Below are positions 8,136-16,554 of a DNA stretch of 64,000 nucleotides, one piece after another; within the stretch, counting starts at the first letter, position 1, and every line of letters starts with the position of its first letter. The DNA comes from Thermoleophilia bacterium (lineage in GTDB: Bacteria > Actinomycetota > Thermoleophilia > Gaiellales > JAICJC01). The stretch covers positions 1-64,000 of the forward strand of contig JAICYJ010000002.1 of assembly GCA_025934255.1 (NCBI GenBank). The letters are read 5' to 3'. The translations under genes were made by a program, and so were the position numbers. The notes beneath the pieces are model-generated. The model was not told the DNA's origin. It did no database searches and saw nothing but the letters and a program-made list of their open reading frames with translations.

Positions 8136-8984
8136 CTACCCCTTGACGCCGGTCAGCGTGATCCCTTCGATGAAGACGCGCTGGGCCAGGAAGAAGATCA
8201 CGATCACGGGCAGCATGAAGATCAGCGCCGCGGCCATCGTCAGGTTCCAGTCGACGTGATGGAGGCTGCGGAACGACGACAGCGCCACCGACAGCGTCTG
8301 GGCGTCCTGGTTGGAGGCGAGGTAGACGAGCGGTCCGTAGAAGTCGTTCCAGGCGTAGATGAAGTTGAACAGCGCGACCGCGACGATCGCCGGCTTGGCC
8401 AGCGGGATGATCACGCGCCAGAGGACCTGCAGGTGCCCGCCGCCGTCGACGCGGATGGCGTCGGTCAGCTCCTTCGGGATGGTGAGGAAAAACTGGCGCA
8501 GGAGGAAGATCGAGAAGGCGTCGCCGAAGAAGCTGGGGATGATCAGGGGCTTGAGCGTTCCGATGAACTGGATCCCGGTCCACTCGTGGAACTGCTTGGC
8601 CCACAGGATGTAGAGCGGGATGGACGTCACCTGGGTGGGCAGCATCAGCGTCGAGAGCACGAGCAAAAAGACGATGTTCCGGCCCCGCCAGTCGATCCGC
8701 GAGAAGGCGTAGGCAACCGGAACACAGCTGCAGACCACGCCCACGGTCGACAGCCCGGCGTAGAGGAAGGTGTTCCAGAGGTACCGCCAGACGTTGATCT
8801 CGTCGAACACCGTCTTGAAGTTCGACCATACGAACGGATGGGGCCAGATGCTGCCCGTGAGCGCCTGGTCGTTCGACTGCACGGCCGTGAAGAACATGTA
8901 GATGATGGGGAACATGAACAGCGCCGACACGCCGATCAGCACCGAGTGATTGGCCACGGCGAGCAGGAACCGCTTCCGCCGCAC
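8136..8984 (-). CDS. Carbohydrate ABC transporter permease (MalG type)
   Basis: A CUT1-family inner-membrane permease with six helices. The EAA-loop segment reads IPKELTDAIRVDGGG, about 90 residues before the end, and the C-terminus FFLAQRVFIEGITLTGVKG is typical of the MalG branch. The only good canonical start near the expected N-terminus is the GTG at 8984 (282 aa, beginning RRKRFLLAVANHS). However, a GGAGG lies six bases upstream of an AUA codon at 9042-9044 that overlaps the previous TAG, and the frame between encodes a plausible cytosolic tail, so the true start may be 9044. Extension to an ATG at 9188 would overlap the upstream gene by 148 bp and is rejected. It partners the permease at 9041-9946. 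Confidence 0.88.
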   Translation of the reverse strand: MRRKRFLLAVANHSVLIGVSALFMFPIIYMFFTAVQSNDQALTGSIWPHPFVWSNFKTVFDEINVWRYLWNTFLYAGLSTVGVVCSCVPVAYAFSRIDWRGRNIVFLLVLSTLMLPTQVTSIPLYILWAKQFHEWTGIQFIGTLKPLIIPSFFGDAFSIFLLRQFFLTIPKELTDAIRVDGGGHLQVLWRVIIPLAKPAIVAVALFNFIYAWNDFYGPLVYLASNQDAQTLSVALSSFRSLHHVDWNLTMAAALIFMLPVIVIFFLAQRVFIEGITLTGVKG

Positions 8985-9040
8985 GGCGGCCGGGCGACGG
9001 CGGGCGGCCGGGATCGGCCGGGTCGGCTGGGCGACTTCGG

Positions 9041-9946
9041 CTATGACAGGCCTCCGCCGTAGTGCACCCAGCGCCGCGACGTCAGCAGCAGGATGGCCGT
9101 CAGCACCATCGTGGCGATGAACAGGATCCAGGCCATCGCGGCGGCGTAGCCCATGTGGAAGTACGTGAACGCCTGCTCGTACAGCCACACCGAATAGAAC
9201 AGGAGCGAGTTCTGCGGGGAGCCGACGCCGTTGCCTGTGGTCGTGGCGCTGACGTAGGCCTGGTCGAAGTACTGGAAGCCGTCGATGATCCCGATGATCA
9301 GCGTGAAGAAGATCACCGGCGTCAACATGGGGAACGTCACGTAGCGGAAGCGCTGCCAGGCATTCGCTCCCTCGACCGAGATCGCCTCGTAGAGATCGCG
9401 CGGCACGTTCAGCAGCCCGGCCAGGTAGAGCACGATCGCATCACCGATGCCCCACAGCCCGAGCACCACCAGCGCCGGCTTGGCCCACGTCGGGTCGAAG
9501 AACCAGAGTGGCCCGTTGATGCCAAGGTGGCCGAGGAACTGGTTGATCGGCCCGGTCACCGGGTTGAACAGGTACACGAAGACCAGCGACGCGCCGACCG
9601 TCGGAGCCATTGAGGGCATGAAGAAGAGCGTTCGGTAGCCGTTGACGCCGCGCTTCGGCCGGGTCAGCAACATCGCCGTAGCGATCGCGAACACGATCCG
9701 CAGCGGCAGGCCTACCACGATGATCCAGATCGTGTTCCTGACGGCCGTCCCGAAGTACGGGTCGCCCTGATTCGGCTGGCCGTTCAGGGTCAGCTTCCCG
9801 ATCATGTAGCGATAGTTGTCGAGCCCGATCCAGCGCGGGCTCGAGATAAGGTCGTAGTGGGTGAACGAGTAGTACAGGCTGAGCAGCATCGGCCCCGCCG
9901 TGAACACGACGAAGCCGAAGATCCACGGCGACAGGACCAGCCGCAC
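9041..9946 (-). CDS. Carbohydrate ABC transporter permease (MalF type)
   Basis: A 301-aa CUT1 permease with six helices, the first beginning almost at the N-terminus (VLSPWIFGFVVFTAGPMLL). The EAA segment reads NVPRDLYEAISVEGANAWQ, and FFMPSMAPTVGASLVFVYLF is the usual core helix. The start is a GTG at 9946. The frame stays open upstream through an Arg-rich stretch, but that stretch is the 15-bp hairpin at 9976-10010, so I treat it as non-coding. The gene follows the binding-protein gene with a 95-bp gap, and its stop overlaps the probable start region of the second permease. It should form the translocation pore with the MalG-type partner; the ATPase is probably encoded separately at 18153. 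Confidence 0.88.
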   Translation of the reverse strand: MRLVLSPWIFGFVVFTAGPMLLSLYYSFTHYDLISSPRWIGLDNYRYMIGKLTLNGQPNQGDPYFGTAVRNTIWIIVVGLPLRIVFAIATAMLLTRPKRGVNGYRTLFFMPSMAPTVGASLVFVYLFNPVTGPINQFLGHLGINGPLWFFDPTWAKPALVVLGLWGIGDAIVLYLAGLLNVPRDLYEAISVEGANAWQRFRYVTFPMLTPVIFFTLIIGIIDGFQYFDQAYVSATTTGNGVGSPQNSLLFYSVWLYEQAFTYFHMGYAAAMAWILFIATMVLTAILLLTSRRWVHYGGGLS

Positions 9947-9975
9947 CGTGCCGTACTTCCGGCGCGGGGAGCGCC

Positions 9976-10010
9976 GCCGCGCACGCCGGCGCTCGGCCGG
10001 CGTGCGCGGC
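9976..10010 (-). promoter_or_regulatory. Strong intercistronic hairpin between binding protein and permease
   Basis: A perfect 15-bp stem (9976-9990 with 9996-10010) with a five-base loop lies between the sugar-binding lipoprotein stop (10042) and the permease start (9946). A second, 7-bp stem (GGGGCCG/CGGCCCC, 10029-10035 with 10045-10051) overlaps the binding-protein stop. No U-run follows. Such hairpins commonly act as partial terminators or 3' stabilisers, giving more binding protein than permease; that role is inferred. Confidence 0.65.
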
Positions 10011-10041
10011 TGGTACCCCAGCGCCTGCGGGGCCGCGGCCG

Positions 10042-11412
10042 CTACGGCCCCGCCCCCTGGGCGAGATCGTTCGATATCTGCTGATCCAGCGTCGCCAGCT
10101 GGGAGTGCAGGTCGGCATCACTGATCTTGCCGGACTGCCATGCGTCTTCGAAGTTGTCCAGATGGTTGGCGTAGCCGTTGCCCGACGGAGTCGTCGGCGG
10201 CGCGAAGGCCGACTTCGGGTTTGCCCAGACGTGCAGGAACGTGTCGAACTGCGGCGGCAGGTTCAGCTCCGGCGACGACTGGGAGGCAGGCGTCGTCGGC
10301 ACGTTGCCGACGCTGTTCGCCATCTGCACGAGGTACGTGGTGTCGGAGGCGAGGAACTTCACCAGCAGCCACGCCTGGGCGGGATGCTTCGCCCCCTTGG
10401 GGATGCCCACGATCGTCCCGCCGACGCGGGCCGGCCCGTACATCTCGGGATGGTCGGAAGCAGCCGGGAACGGCGCGGTGCCGTAGTTGAGCGGTGGATG
10501 CTTGTCGCCCTTGATGAACGCGGTTCGCCACTCGCCGTCGAACGTCATCGCCACCTTGCCGTTCTCGAACGCGTTGCTGGGATTGAACTCGTTGTTCGTG
10601 TTGGCGGCGAAGAACTTGACGATGTTGTCGTAGCCGTACCAGTCGATCAGCTGGCGCTGCCACATGAATGCGGCCGCCCAGCCCGGGTCCTCCGCGAGCT
10701 GCGGCTTGCCGCTGGAGTCGAACCACTTGGCGCCCCAGGCGTTTGCCAGATCGCCGGGCCCGAGCTCCTCCCACTGGTTGAGCGGGACGAAGCCCGCCAC
10801 CTTGATCGTGCCGTCGGGATTGCGCACCGTCAGCTTCTTGGCGTCGGCCATCAGCTCGTCCATCGTCTTCGGCGGCCCAGCGATGCCGGCCTTCGCGAGC
10901 AAGTCCTTGTTGTAGTAGAGGCCGTAGGCGTCGGTCAGCGACGGCAGCGCGCACTGCTTGCCGCTGACGTTGGTGTAGGTGATGGCGGCCGGCGCGAAGT
11001 CGTTGATGGTCATGCCGTCGGCCTTCATGTACGGCGCCAGGTCCTGCCAGAGGCCACCGGCGCACCACTGGCCGACGTAGTCCGGTCCGAACGGCATCGC
11101 CACGTCGGGCGGGTTGCCGCCGTTGATGGCGTTGACCAGGTTCGGGTCGAACGTGTCGTTGGGCGGGTTCGGCTGCACCTCTTCCTTGATCGTGATCCAG
11201 GGGTACTTCACCTGGAACCGCTTGAGCGCGTCCTTGAAGGGCTGCGCCTCCCTGCCGCTCCACATGTCCCACAGGACGATCGTGACCGGTGTCTTGTCGA
11301 TCGTGCCGGCGGGGCCGCCCGAGCTGTTGGAGCTGGAGCTTCCCCCGCCGCAGCCGGCTGCAACAACCAGCACGGCCAGCGAGCTCAGGGCGAGCAATCG
11401 CATTCGTCTCAT
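10042..11412 (-). CDS. Extracellular sugar-binding lipoprotein of the ABC importer
   Basis: A 456-aa solute-binding protein of the family 1 (MalE/UgpB-like) type. The ATG at 11412 follows AGGAGG at ideal spacing; in-frame starts upstream lack one. The signal peptide ends in the lipobox VVAAGC (Cys near residue 21), followed by a Ser/Gly linker, so it is anchored to the outer face of the membrane. The mature protein has VTIVLWDMWSG, NPPDVAMPFG, DAYGLYYNKDLL and AMTFDGEWRTAF, all usual for oligosaccharide binders. The gene starts 23 bp after the ROK repressor stop, so repressor and importer are co-transcribed. The ligand cannot be read from sequence. Confidence 0.92.
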   Translation of the reverse strand: MRRMRLLALSSLAVLVVAAGCGGGSSSSNSSGGPAGTIDKTPVTIVLWDMWSGREAQPFKDALKRFQVKYPWITIKEEVQPNPPNDTFDPNLVNAINGGNPPDVAMPFGPDYVGQWCAGGLWQDLAPYMKADGMTINDFAPAAITYTNVSGKQCALPSLTDAYGLYYNKDLLAKAGIAGPPKTMDELMADAKKLTVRNPDGTIKVAGFVPLNQWEELGPGDLANAWGAKWFDSSGKPQLAEDPGWAAAFMWQRQLIDWYGYDNIVKFFAANTNNEFNPSNAFENGKVAMTFDGEWRTAFIKGDKHPPLNYGTAPFPAASDHPEMYGPARVGGTIVGIPKGAKHPAQAWLLVKFLASDTTYLVQMANSVGNVPTTPASQSSPELNLPPQFDTFLHVWANPKSAFAPPTTPSGNGYANHLDNFEDAWQSGKISDADLHSQLATLDQQISNDLAQGAGP

Positions 11413-11435
11413 CGGTGTGGCCTCCTGACCTTTCA

Positions 11436-12572
11436 TCATATGACGGCGATCCGGGAGAGGGGTTTGCGGGTGAACAGCTGGTCCTGCGCCGCCTGCAGGG
11501 CGGTGCTGACGGCTCCGTGCAGGACGGCGTCAGCACCGAGCTGGGTGGTGGCGAGGCGCAGGCGGAATGGTGAGATCTCCCGGAGGCGGGCGTCGACCGG
11601 CGCCAGCAGATCGGGGTTGCTGCCGATGCCTCCGCCCAGGATCACGAGCTCGGGGTCGAGCACGGGCGCGACGGCGGCGATCGCCAGCGCGATGCGGTCG
11701 GCCTCGCGGCGGACGACGGCCGCGGCGTCGGCGCTGCCGCGAGCGGCCGCCGCGAACACCGACTTGGGCGAGCGGGCCGGCCGCAGGCCTGCGGAGCGGG
11801 CGTCGCGCATCACGGCCGAGGCGCCGGTCTGCTCCTCGAGCATGCCGCGGCGGCGGAAGCCGGCATCGCCGGGGTCGCCGGTTCCCACCGGCATGTAGCC
11901 GATCTCGCCGGCGGCGCCGCCGGCGCCGCGGTAGAGCTCGCCGTCGATGACGATGCCCATGCCCACGCCGGTGCCGACCCACAGGAACACGAACGTGCCG
12001 ACGTCGCGGCCGGCGCCGTGGGCGCGCTCGCCGAGGGCGGCCAGGTTGACGTCGTTCTCGAAGCTGACGGCCGTGCCCAGCTCGTCGCGGATGGCGCCGA
12101 CCAGGCCCTGGCGGCCCCAGCCGGGCAGGTTGGGAGCGTGGGCCAGCAGGCCGCGGGAGGGATCGAGCACGCCGGAGCTGCCGACCGTGGCATGCGTCAC
12201 CTGGCGCCAGCGCAGGTCGCCCTGGCTGGCCACGCCGTGTGCGATCTCGCCGATCTGGGCGACCAGCGCCCCCGAGCTGCGCGAGCGGGCACGCTCGTCG
12301 AGGCGGGCGACGATGGTGCCGGTGATGTCGGCCAGCGCCGCCCTGACCCAGTGGGCGCCGACGTCGATCCCGACCACCCACCCCGACTCGGGGTTGAGCT
12401 CGTAGAGCACGGCGCTGGGGCCCTTGCCGCCGGTCGCGCGGCCCACCTCGTGCACGAGGCCGGCATCCACCAGGCCGCCCAGCGCGAGCGAGACGGTCGG
12501 CTTGGAAAGGCCGCTCGCGCGGGCGATCTGAGCACGCGAGGTGGCGCCGGTGCGCCGGATCAGCTCGAGCAC
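11436..12572 (-). CDS. ROK-family transcriptional repressor
   Basis: A protein of about 378 aa with an N-terminal winged helix-turn-helix (TSRAQIARASGLSKPTVSLAL) and a C-terminal ROK kinase-like domain: VVGIDVGAHWVRAAL, GTGVGMGIVIDGELYRG and the glycine-rich VILGGGIGSNPD. ROK repressors sense free or phosphorylated sugars; the CXCGXXGC zinc motif is not evident, as in many actinobacterial members. The only canonical start is the GTG at 12572, but the frame upstream continues RLLRAINERS, a conserved first-helix segment of this family, back to a TAA without any ATG, GTG or TTG. A CTG at 12596 would restore most of it. It heads the sugar operon and very likely binds the palindromes at 12668 and 15531. 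Confidence 0.88.
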   Translation of the reverse strand: MLELIRRTGATSRAQIARASGLSKPTVSLALGGLVDAGLVHEVGRATGGKGPSAVLYELNPESGWVVGIDVGAHWVRAALADITGTIVARLDERARSRSSGALVAQIGEIAHGVASQGDLRWRQVTHATVGSSGVLDPSRGLLAHAPNLPGWGRQGLVGAIRDELGTAVSFENDVNLAALGERAHGAGRDVGTFVFLWVGTGVGMGIVIDGELYRGAGGAAGEIGYMPVGTGDPGDAGFRRRGMLEEQTGASAVMRDARSAGLRPARSPKSVFAAAARGSADAAAVVRREADRIALAIAAVAPVLDPELVILGGGIGSNPDLLAPVDARLREISPFRLRLATTQLGADAVLHGAVSTALQAAQDQLFTRKPLSRIAVI

Positions 12573-12667
12573 GCTACGCTCGTTGATGGCTCGCAGGAGA
12601 CGGGGCTGACCCGCGGCGAAACTGATCGGTTCCGTTGCCGTGCTGTCCCTCCTTCGGCCAGCATATA

Positions 12668-12686
12668 GTTAGGAAACCTTACTGAC
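12668..12686. promoter_or_regulatory. ROK operator, copy 1 (divergent promoter)
   Basis: GTTAGGAAACCTTACTGAC is a near-palindrome (7 of 9 arm pairs) and matches copy 2 at 15531-15549 in 16 of 19 positions. It lies between the divergent ROK and aminotransferase genes and touches a TATAGT -10 candidate (12664-12669) for the plus strand; the reverse complement of the same AT-rich patch offers a minus-strand -10. Occupancy would block both directions. Confidence 0.8.
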
Positions 12687-12741
12687 AGTGAGGAAAATAC
12701 GCCCTGGAGCGGACGGGTGTCAAGACGTCACGGAGGTCGGG

Positions 12742-13983
12742 ATGAGCGTTCTGGCGATTAACGGCGGTACCCGCGTGCGCAGCGAGCCGTATCCGGCCTG
12801 GCCGCAGGTCGACCAGCGCGACGCCGACGCCGTGGCGGATGTGGTGCTGAACGGGCAGATCGGGGGCTGGCCGGAGCCGGGCCCGCGCAACGCCGAATTC
12901 GCCGCGCGGTTCGCTTCCTACCAGGGCGCGTCCCACGGAATCGTGATGGTGAACGGGACGGTCACGATGGAGGTGGCGCTGAAGGCGCTCGGGATCGGGT
13001 GGGGTGACGAGGTGATCGTGCCGGCGCTGACGTTCGCCGCCACCGCATATGCCGCGATCGCAGCGGGTGCGCTGCCGGTGATCGTGGACGTGGAATCGGA
13101 GCGCTGGACGATCGACCCCGATGCCGTCGAGGCCGCGATCACGCCGCGCACGCGCGCCATCATGCCTGTGCACCTGGGCCAGCAGATGGCCGACATGGAT
13201 CGCCTGGCGGCGATCGCCGACCGGCACGGGCTGGCGCTGGTCGAGGACTGCGCGCACGCGCACGGCCAGCGGTGGGGCGGCCGCGGGGCCGGATGCATCG
13301 GCGCGTTCGGCTCGTTCAGCCACCAGTCCTCCAAGACGCTGACCGCCGGCGAGGGCGGGACGCTCCTGACCGGCGACGATGACCTGGCACGGCGCGCGCA
13401 CTCGATCATCGACTGCGGCCGGCCGAAGGATGCAGCCGAGCAGCAGTTCACGTTCGGCGCCAACTACCGGCTGGGCGAGCTGGCATGCGCGCTTCTGTGC
13501 ACGCAGCTCGACCGGTTCGAGGCTCAGCGGGCCGAGCGGGAGACAGGAGCGCGGCTGTTCGAGCAGCTGGCCGACGGGCTCACCGGCGTCTCGATCAACC
13601 CGATCCACCCGCAGATCACGCGCTGGGGCTTCTACCGCTACCTGTTCCGGATCGACCCGGACGCGTTCGCCGGGGCGACGTGCAAGACGGTGGCCGACGC
13701 GCTCGAGGCCGAGGGGATCGCGGCGGAGGTGCAGTATCCGCCGATGAGCCGCTACGACCTGTTCCAGCCGCAGCTGTCACGGCTGCCGGTGTGCGTGGTG
13801 CACGCGAACCGCCTGGATCCGGGCAGGATGAGCTTCCCGGTGGCCGAGTCGGCCGGTGAGCGCGAGGCGGTGTACCTGAACGAGAGCGTGTTCCGGGCCG
13901 GCCGCCAGGGTGTCGAGGACGCCGTGACAGCCATCGCAAAGGTGCAACAGCACGCCCACGAGCTGACGGCCGTCCGAACGTAA
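12742..13983 (+). CDS. DegT/DnrJ/EryC1/StrS-family PLP aminotransferase (aminocyclitol/AHBA-synthase-like)
   Basis: A 413-aa PLP enzyme. ATG 12742 follows a GGAGG and gives the N-terminus MSVLAINGGTRVRSEPYPAW, a form shared by inosamine/deoxystreptamine aminotransferases and AHBA synthases. Other marks are NGTVTMEVALKALGIG, VHLGQQMADMDRLA, EDCAHAHGQRW, the cofactor Lys in SSKTLTAGEGG, and DCGRPKD. These enzymes normally transfer an amino group from Gln or Glu to a keto-sugar or keto-cyclitol. Here the gene is divergent from the ROK repressor and behind its operator, in a sugar-uptake cluster, so it may run in the catabolic direction, deaminating an amino-sugar or aminocyclitol. That is inference; a biosynthetic role cannot be excluded. 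Confidence 0.88.
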   Translation: MSVLAINGGTRVRSEPYPAWPQVDQRDADAVADVVLNGQIGGWPEPGPRNAEFAARFASYQGASHGIVMVNGTVTMEVALKALGIGWGDEVIVPALTFAATAYAAIAAGALPVIVDVESERWTIDPDAVEAAITPRTRAIMPVHLGQQMADMDRLAAIADRHGLALVEDCAHAHGQRWGGRGAGCIGAFGSFSHQSSKTLTAGEGGTLLTGDDDLARRAHSIIDCGRPKDAAEQQFTFGANYRLGELACALLCTQLDRFEAQRAERETGARLFEQLADGLTGVSINPIHPQITRWGFYRYLFRIDPDAFAGATCKTVADALEAEGIAAEVQYPPMSRYDLFQPQLSRLPVCVVHANRLDPGRMSFPVAESAGEREAVYLNESVFRAGRQGVEDAVTAIAKVQQHAHELTAVRT

Positions 13984-14097
13984 CCCGCGCGCAACGAGCT
14001 GTGCCAACTCTGTGGCAAACCCTCGTCGCAGGCCGAGTCGGCCTCTGAGGCCGATTTGGGGGCGATCGGGGCAACCGTGCGAAAGCGGTGTCGCGCC

Positions 14098-14119
14098 GGC
14101 CGTGACCGGTGTCACGGCC
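14098..14119. terminator. Bidirectional terminator-like hairpins between convergent genes
   Basis: A perfect 9-bp stem (GGCCGTGAC, 14098-14106, with GTCACGGCC, 14111-14119; four-base loop) sits in the 243-bp gap between the aminotransferase and the convergent GH4. It is flanked on each side by one copy of a ~20-bp imperfect repeat beginning GCCGAGTCGG (14032 and 14142), each of which forms a small GGCCT/AGGCC or GGCT/AGCC hairpin. No coding sequence is evident in the gap. Confidence 0.6.
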
Positions 14120-14226
14120 CCGTCACGAGGGCATCACCAGAGCCGAGTCGGGCTCTGAGCCGTTCGCAATTGCAGAGGCGTAACGAAGTGCTCGCGTGGA
14201 CGTCACGGCGGCCGTGCGCAGTCCCG

Positions 14227-15489
14227 TCAGCCGAAGAAGCGCGGCAGGTGCTCGCGGTTGCCCTCGAGCAGCGCGTCCAGCAGCGGCACCGCCACCCGGT
14301 AGTCCGAGGACAGCGGGTTCGCCATCAGCGCCTTCAGCGCCAGCTCGCGGTCGCCGCTGATCGCCGCCGCCACGGTCAGCCGCTCGTAGGCCTTCACCTG
14401 CTCGACCAGCCCCAGCATCTCCGGCGCCAGCGGGTCGACCGGCAGCGGCTCCGCCCCCGATCCGCTGATCCGGCATGCCACCTCCACCACCGCGTCCGCG
14501 TCGACGTTGGGGATCGCCCCGGCGTTGCGGACGTTCACCACCTGCACGTCGCCGCGGTCCGTGTACAGCGACTCCACCAGCATCGCCGCCGCCTCTGAGT
14601 AGAACGCGCCGCCCCGCTGCTCGAGCAGCTTCGGCTTCACGTCCAGCGCCGGGTCGCGGTACATCTCCAGCAGCTCGCGCTCGATCTGCATCACCTCGTC
14701 GGCCCGCGAACGCGCGCCCGCCTGCTTCTCGAGCACCTCGCCCGTCAGATAGAAGTAGCGCAGGTAGTACGAGGGGATCGACCGCGTCAGCCGCACCAGG
14801 TCACCGGGCAGGTCGACCTCCTCCCCCAGCTGGTCGGCGTACGTCTTGATCAGGTCGGGCAGCCGGTCGACGCCGTCCACCACCACCTTTCGCTCCCACG
14901 AGAGGTGGTTCAGCCCCACGTGCTCGAGCTGCACCTGGGCGGGCTCGACTCCCAGCTGCTTCGCCAGCATCCGCTGGAACCCGATCGGGATGTTGCAGAG
15001 GCCGATCGCGCGGTGGCCCGCGTCGGACAGCGCCTGCGTGACCAGCCCCGCGGGGTTCGTGAAGTCGAGCAGCCAGCCGCCCTCGGCGCCCAGCCGGGCG
15101 GTGTCCTCGGCGATCCCGAGCACCACCGGCACCGTCCGCAGCGCCTTCGCGAAGCCGCCCGGCCCGGTCGTCTCCTGGCCGATCAGCCCGAACCTGGCGG
15201 GGATCGTCTCGTCGCCGAGACGCGCCTGCAGGCCGCCCACCCGCAGCTGCACCAGCACGAAGCTGGCACGCTCGACCGCCTGTTCGCGGTCGGTCGTCAG
15301 CGTCAACCGCCCCGGGAACTCCAGCTTCTCGAGAATCCGCCCGGCCAGCCCGCCGACGATGTCCAGCCGCTCCTGGTCGATGTCGTGCAGCACCAGCTCG
15401 TCGACCGGCAGCACGTCGCGGCGCAGGCCGAAGCCCTCCACCAACTCGGGCGTATACGTGCTACCGCCACCGATGACTGCAACCTTCAC
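14227..15489 (-). CDS. Glycoside hydrolase family 4, 6-phospho-beta-glucosidase-like
   Basis: A 420-aa NAD+- and metal-dependent glycosidase. Motifs in order: VAVIGGGSTYTPEL, HDIDQERL, GQETTGPGGFAKAL, DFTNPAGLVTQA, GLCNIPIG (metal-binding Cys) and GLNHLSWERK (catalytic Asn-His). The GLCN-P and FTNP forms resemble bacterial 6-phospho-beta-glucosidases. Such enzymes cleave imported, phosphorylated disaccharides inside the cell. The GTG at 15489 is preceded by GGATGAGG, which may serve as -10 or ribosome-binding region. It is divergent from the SIS operon and shares the ROK operator at 15531-15549. It is about 30-40% similar by eye to the other GH4 at 1057-2328, so the two are not recent duplicates. 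Confidence 0.92.
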   Translation of the reverse strand: MKVAVIGGGSTYTPELVEGFGLRRDVLPVDELVLHDIDQERLDIVGGLAGRILEKLEFPGRLTLTTDREQAVERASFVLVQLRVGGLQARLGDETIPARFGLIGQETTGPGGFAKALRTVPVVLGIAEDTARLGAEGGWLLDFTNPAGLVTQALSDAGHRAIGLCNIPIGFQRMLAKQLGVEPAQVQLEHVGLNHLSWERKVVVDGVDRLPDLIKTYADQLGEEVDLPGDLVRLTRSIPSYYLRYFYLTGEVLEKQAGARSRADEVMQIERELLEMYRDPALDVKPKLLEQRGGAFYSEAAAMLVESLYTDRGDVQVVNVRNAGAIPNVDADAVVEVACRISGSGAEPLPVDPLAPEMLGLVEQVKAYERLTVAAAISGDRELALKALMANPLSSDYRVAVPLLDALLEGNREHLPRFFG

Positions 15490-15522
15490 GACGGCCTCAT
15501 CCTACGGTATCCTGGCGGCGGA

Positions 15523-16554
15523 ATGAAATCGTTAGGAAAGTTTCCTGACAGATTCGTGGCCGAGATCGCGGAGCAGCCCCAGGCCCTCCGCCGCGCCGGC
15601 CGGGGGTTGGGCGAACAGTCCCAGCAGCTCGCCCGCCTGCGCGAGGCCGTCGCGTCGTCGCGCTCGATCCTGTTCACTGGCATGGGCAGCTCCTACGACG
15701 CGTGCTACCCGATCGTCACGGCCCTCGCCGGACGCGGCCGCCCCTGCTCGATGCTGGACACCGCCGAGCTGCTGCACTTTCGGATGCCGCTGCTGGAACC
15801 GGATTCGCTGCTGGTCTGCGTCAGCCAGTCCGGCGAGAGCGCCGAGCTGGTCCGCCTGATCGAACTGCTCCCGGCCGGCAACCGCCCGACCCTCGCCGCA
15901 GTCACCAACGGCTCCGCCAACACCCTCGCCGCCGAAGCGGACATCGCGCTTGACACCTGCGCCGGCGAGGAGCTGGGCCCCTCCACCATGACCTTCGCCG
16001 CCGCCATGGCCGTGCTCGAGGCGCTGACCGGTGACCCGCCGCTGGAGCGCGCCGCCCTCGAGATGGAGCGGCTGCTGGCCGAGCCGGACGCGGCCGCCGA
16101 CCAGCTCAGCGCGTGGATCGACGGCCGCCCCACGCTGGCCCTCGTCGGCCGCGGCTCGGCCCGCGCCGCCGCCGAGATGGGCGCGCTGACGCTGAAGGAG
16201 GCAGCCCGCTTCCCGGCCGAGTCGATGCAGGCCGCCCAGTTCCGGCACGGCCCGCTCGAGCTGGCCGGCCCTCACCTGGCCGTGATGGTGATCGCAACCG
16301 AGCCCGGCACCCGCGCGCTGGAGCTGAAGCTGGCCGGCGAGCTGGCCGCCGCCGGCGCCGCCGTGCTCGTCGTCAGCCAGGACGGTGACTGCCCGGACGG
16401 GGCCGAGGCGATCCCGGTGGGCCCGCTCAGCGGTGGGCTGGCGGCGGCCGCCGCCACCGTTCCCGCCCAGCTGCTGGCCTGGCGCCTGGCGCGCTGCCGC
16501 GGCCTCACTCCCGGCGAGTTCGCCATCGCAGGCAAGGTGACCACCCGCGAATGA
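15523..16554 (+). CDS. SIS-domain sugar isomerase/deaminase (GlmS isomerase/AgaS-like)
   Basis: A 343-aa protein with two SIS (phosphosugar-binding) domains and no glutaminase domain. First SIS: SSRSILFTGMGSSYDA, with CVSQSGESAELV as the phosphosugar loop. Second SIS: ALVGRGSARAAAEMGALTLKE, then MQAAQFRHGPLEL. Such proteins deaminate or isomerise hexosamine 6-phosphates, or deglycate amines. The ATG at 15523 places the ROK operator inside codons 4-9; an in-frame GTG at 15556 would give the more usual N-terminus ending AEIAEQP. A TATCCT at 15508-15513 supports transcription starting near 15523. First gene of a four-gene operon; its stop overlaps the deacetylase start by 4 bp. A hexosamine-phosphate deaminase role fits the cluster. 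Confidence 0.85.
   Translation: MKSLGKFPDRFVAEIAEQPQALRRAGRGLGEQSQQLARLREAVASSRSILFTGMGSSYDACYPIVTALAGRGRPCSMLDTAELLHFRMPLLEPDSLLVCVSQSGESAELVRLIELLPAGNRPTLAAVTNGSANTLAAEADIALDTCAGEELGPSTMTFAAAMAVLEALTGDPPLERAALEMERLLAEPDAAADQLSAWIDGRPTLALVGRGSARAAAEMGALTLKEAARFPAESMQAAQFRHGPLELAGPHLAVMVIATEPGTRALELKLAGELAAAGAAVLVVSQDGDCPDGAEAIPVGPLSGGLAAAAATVPAQLLAWRLARCRGLTPGEFAIAGKVTTRE
15531..15549. promoter_or_regulatory. ROK operator, copy 2
   Basis: GTTAGGAAAGTTTCCTGAC is palindromic in 8 of 9 arm pairs around a central G. It lies between the divergent GH4 (start 15489) and SIS (start 15523 or 15556) genes, just downstream of a TATCCT -10 candidate for the plus strand. Both copies are followed by AG. 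Confidence 0.82.

Noticed and set aside
8985..9188. N-terminal extension of the MalG-type permease to an ATG at 9188
   Set aside because: It would overlap the MalF-type permease by 148 bp and encodes no conserved sequence.
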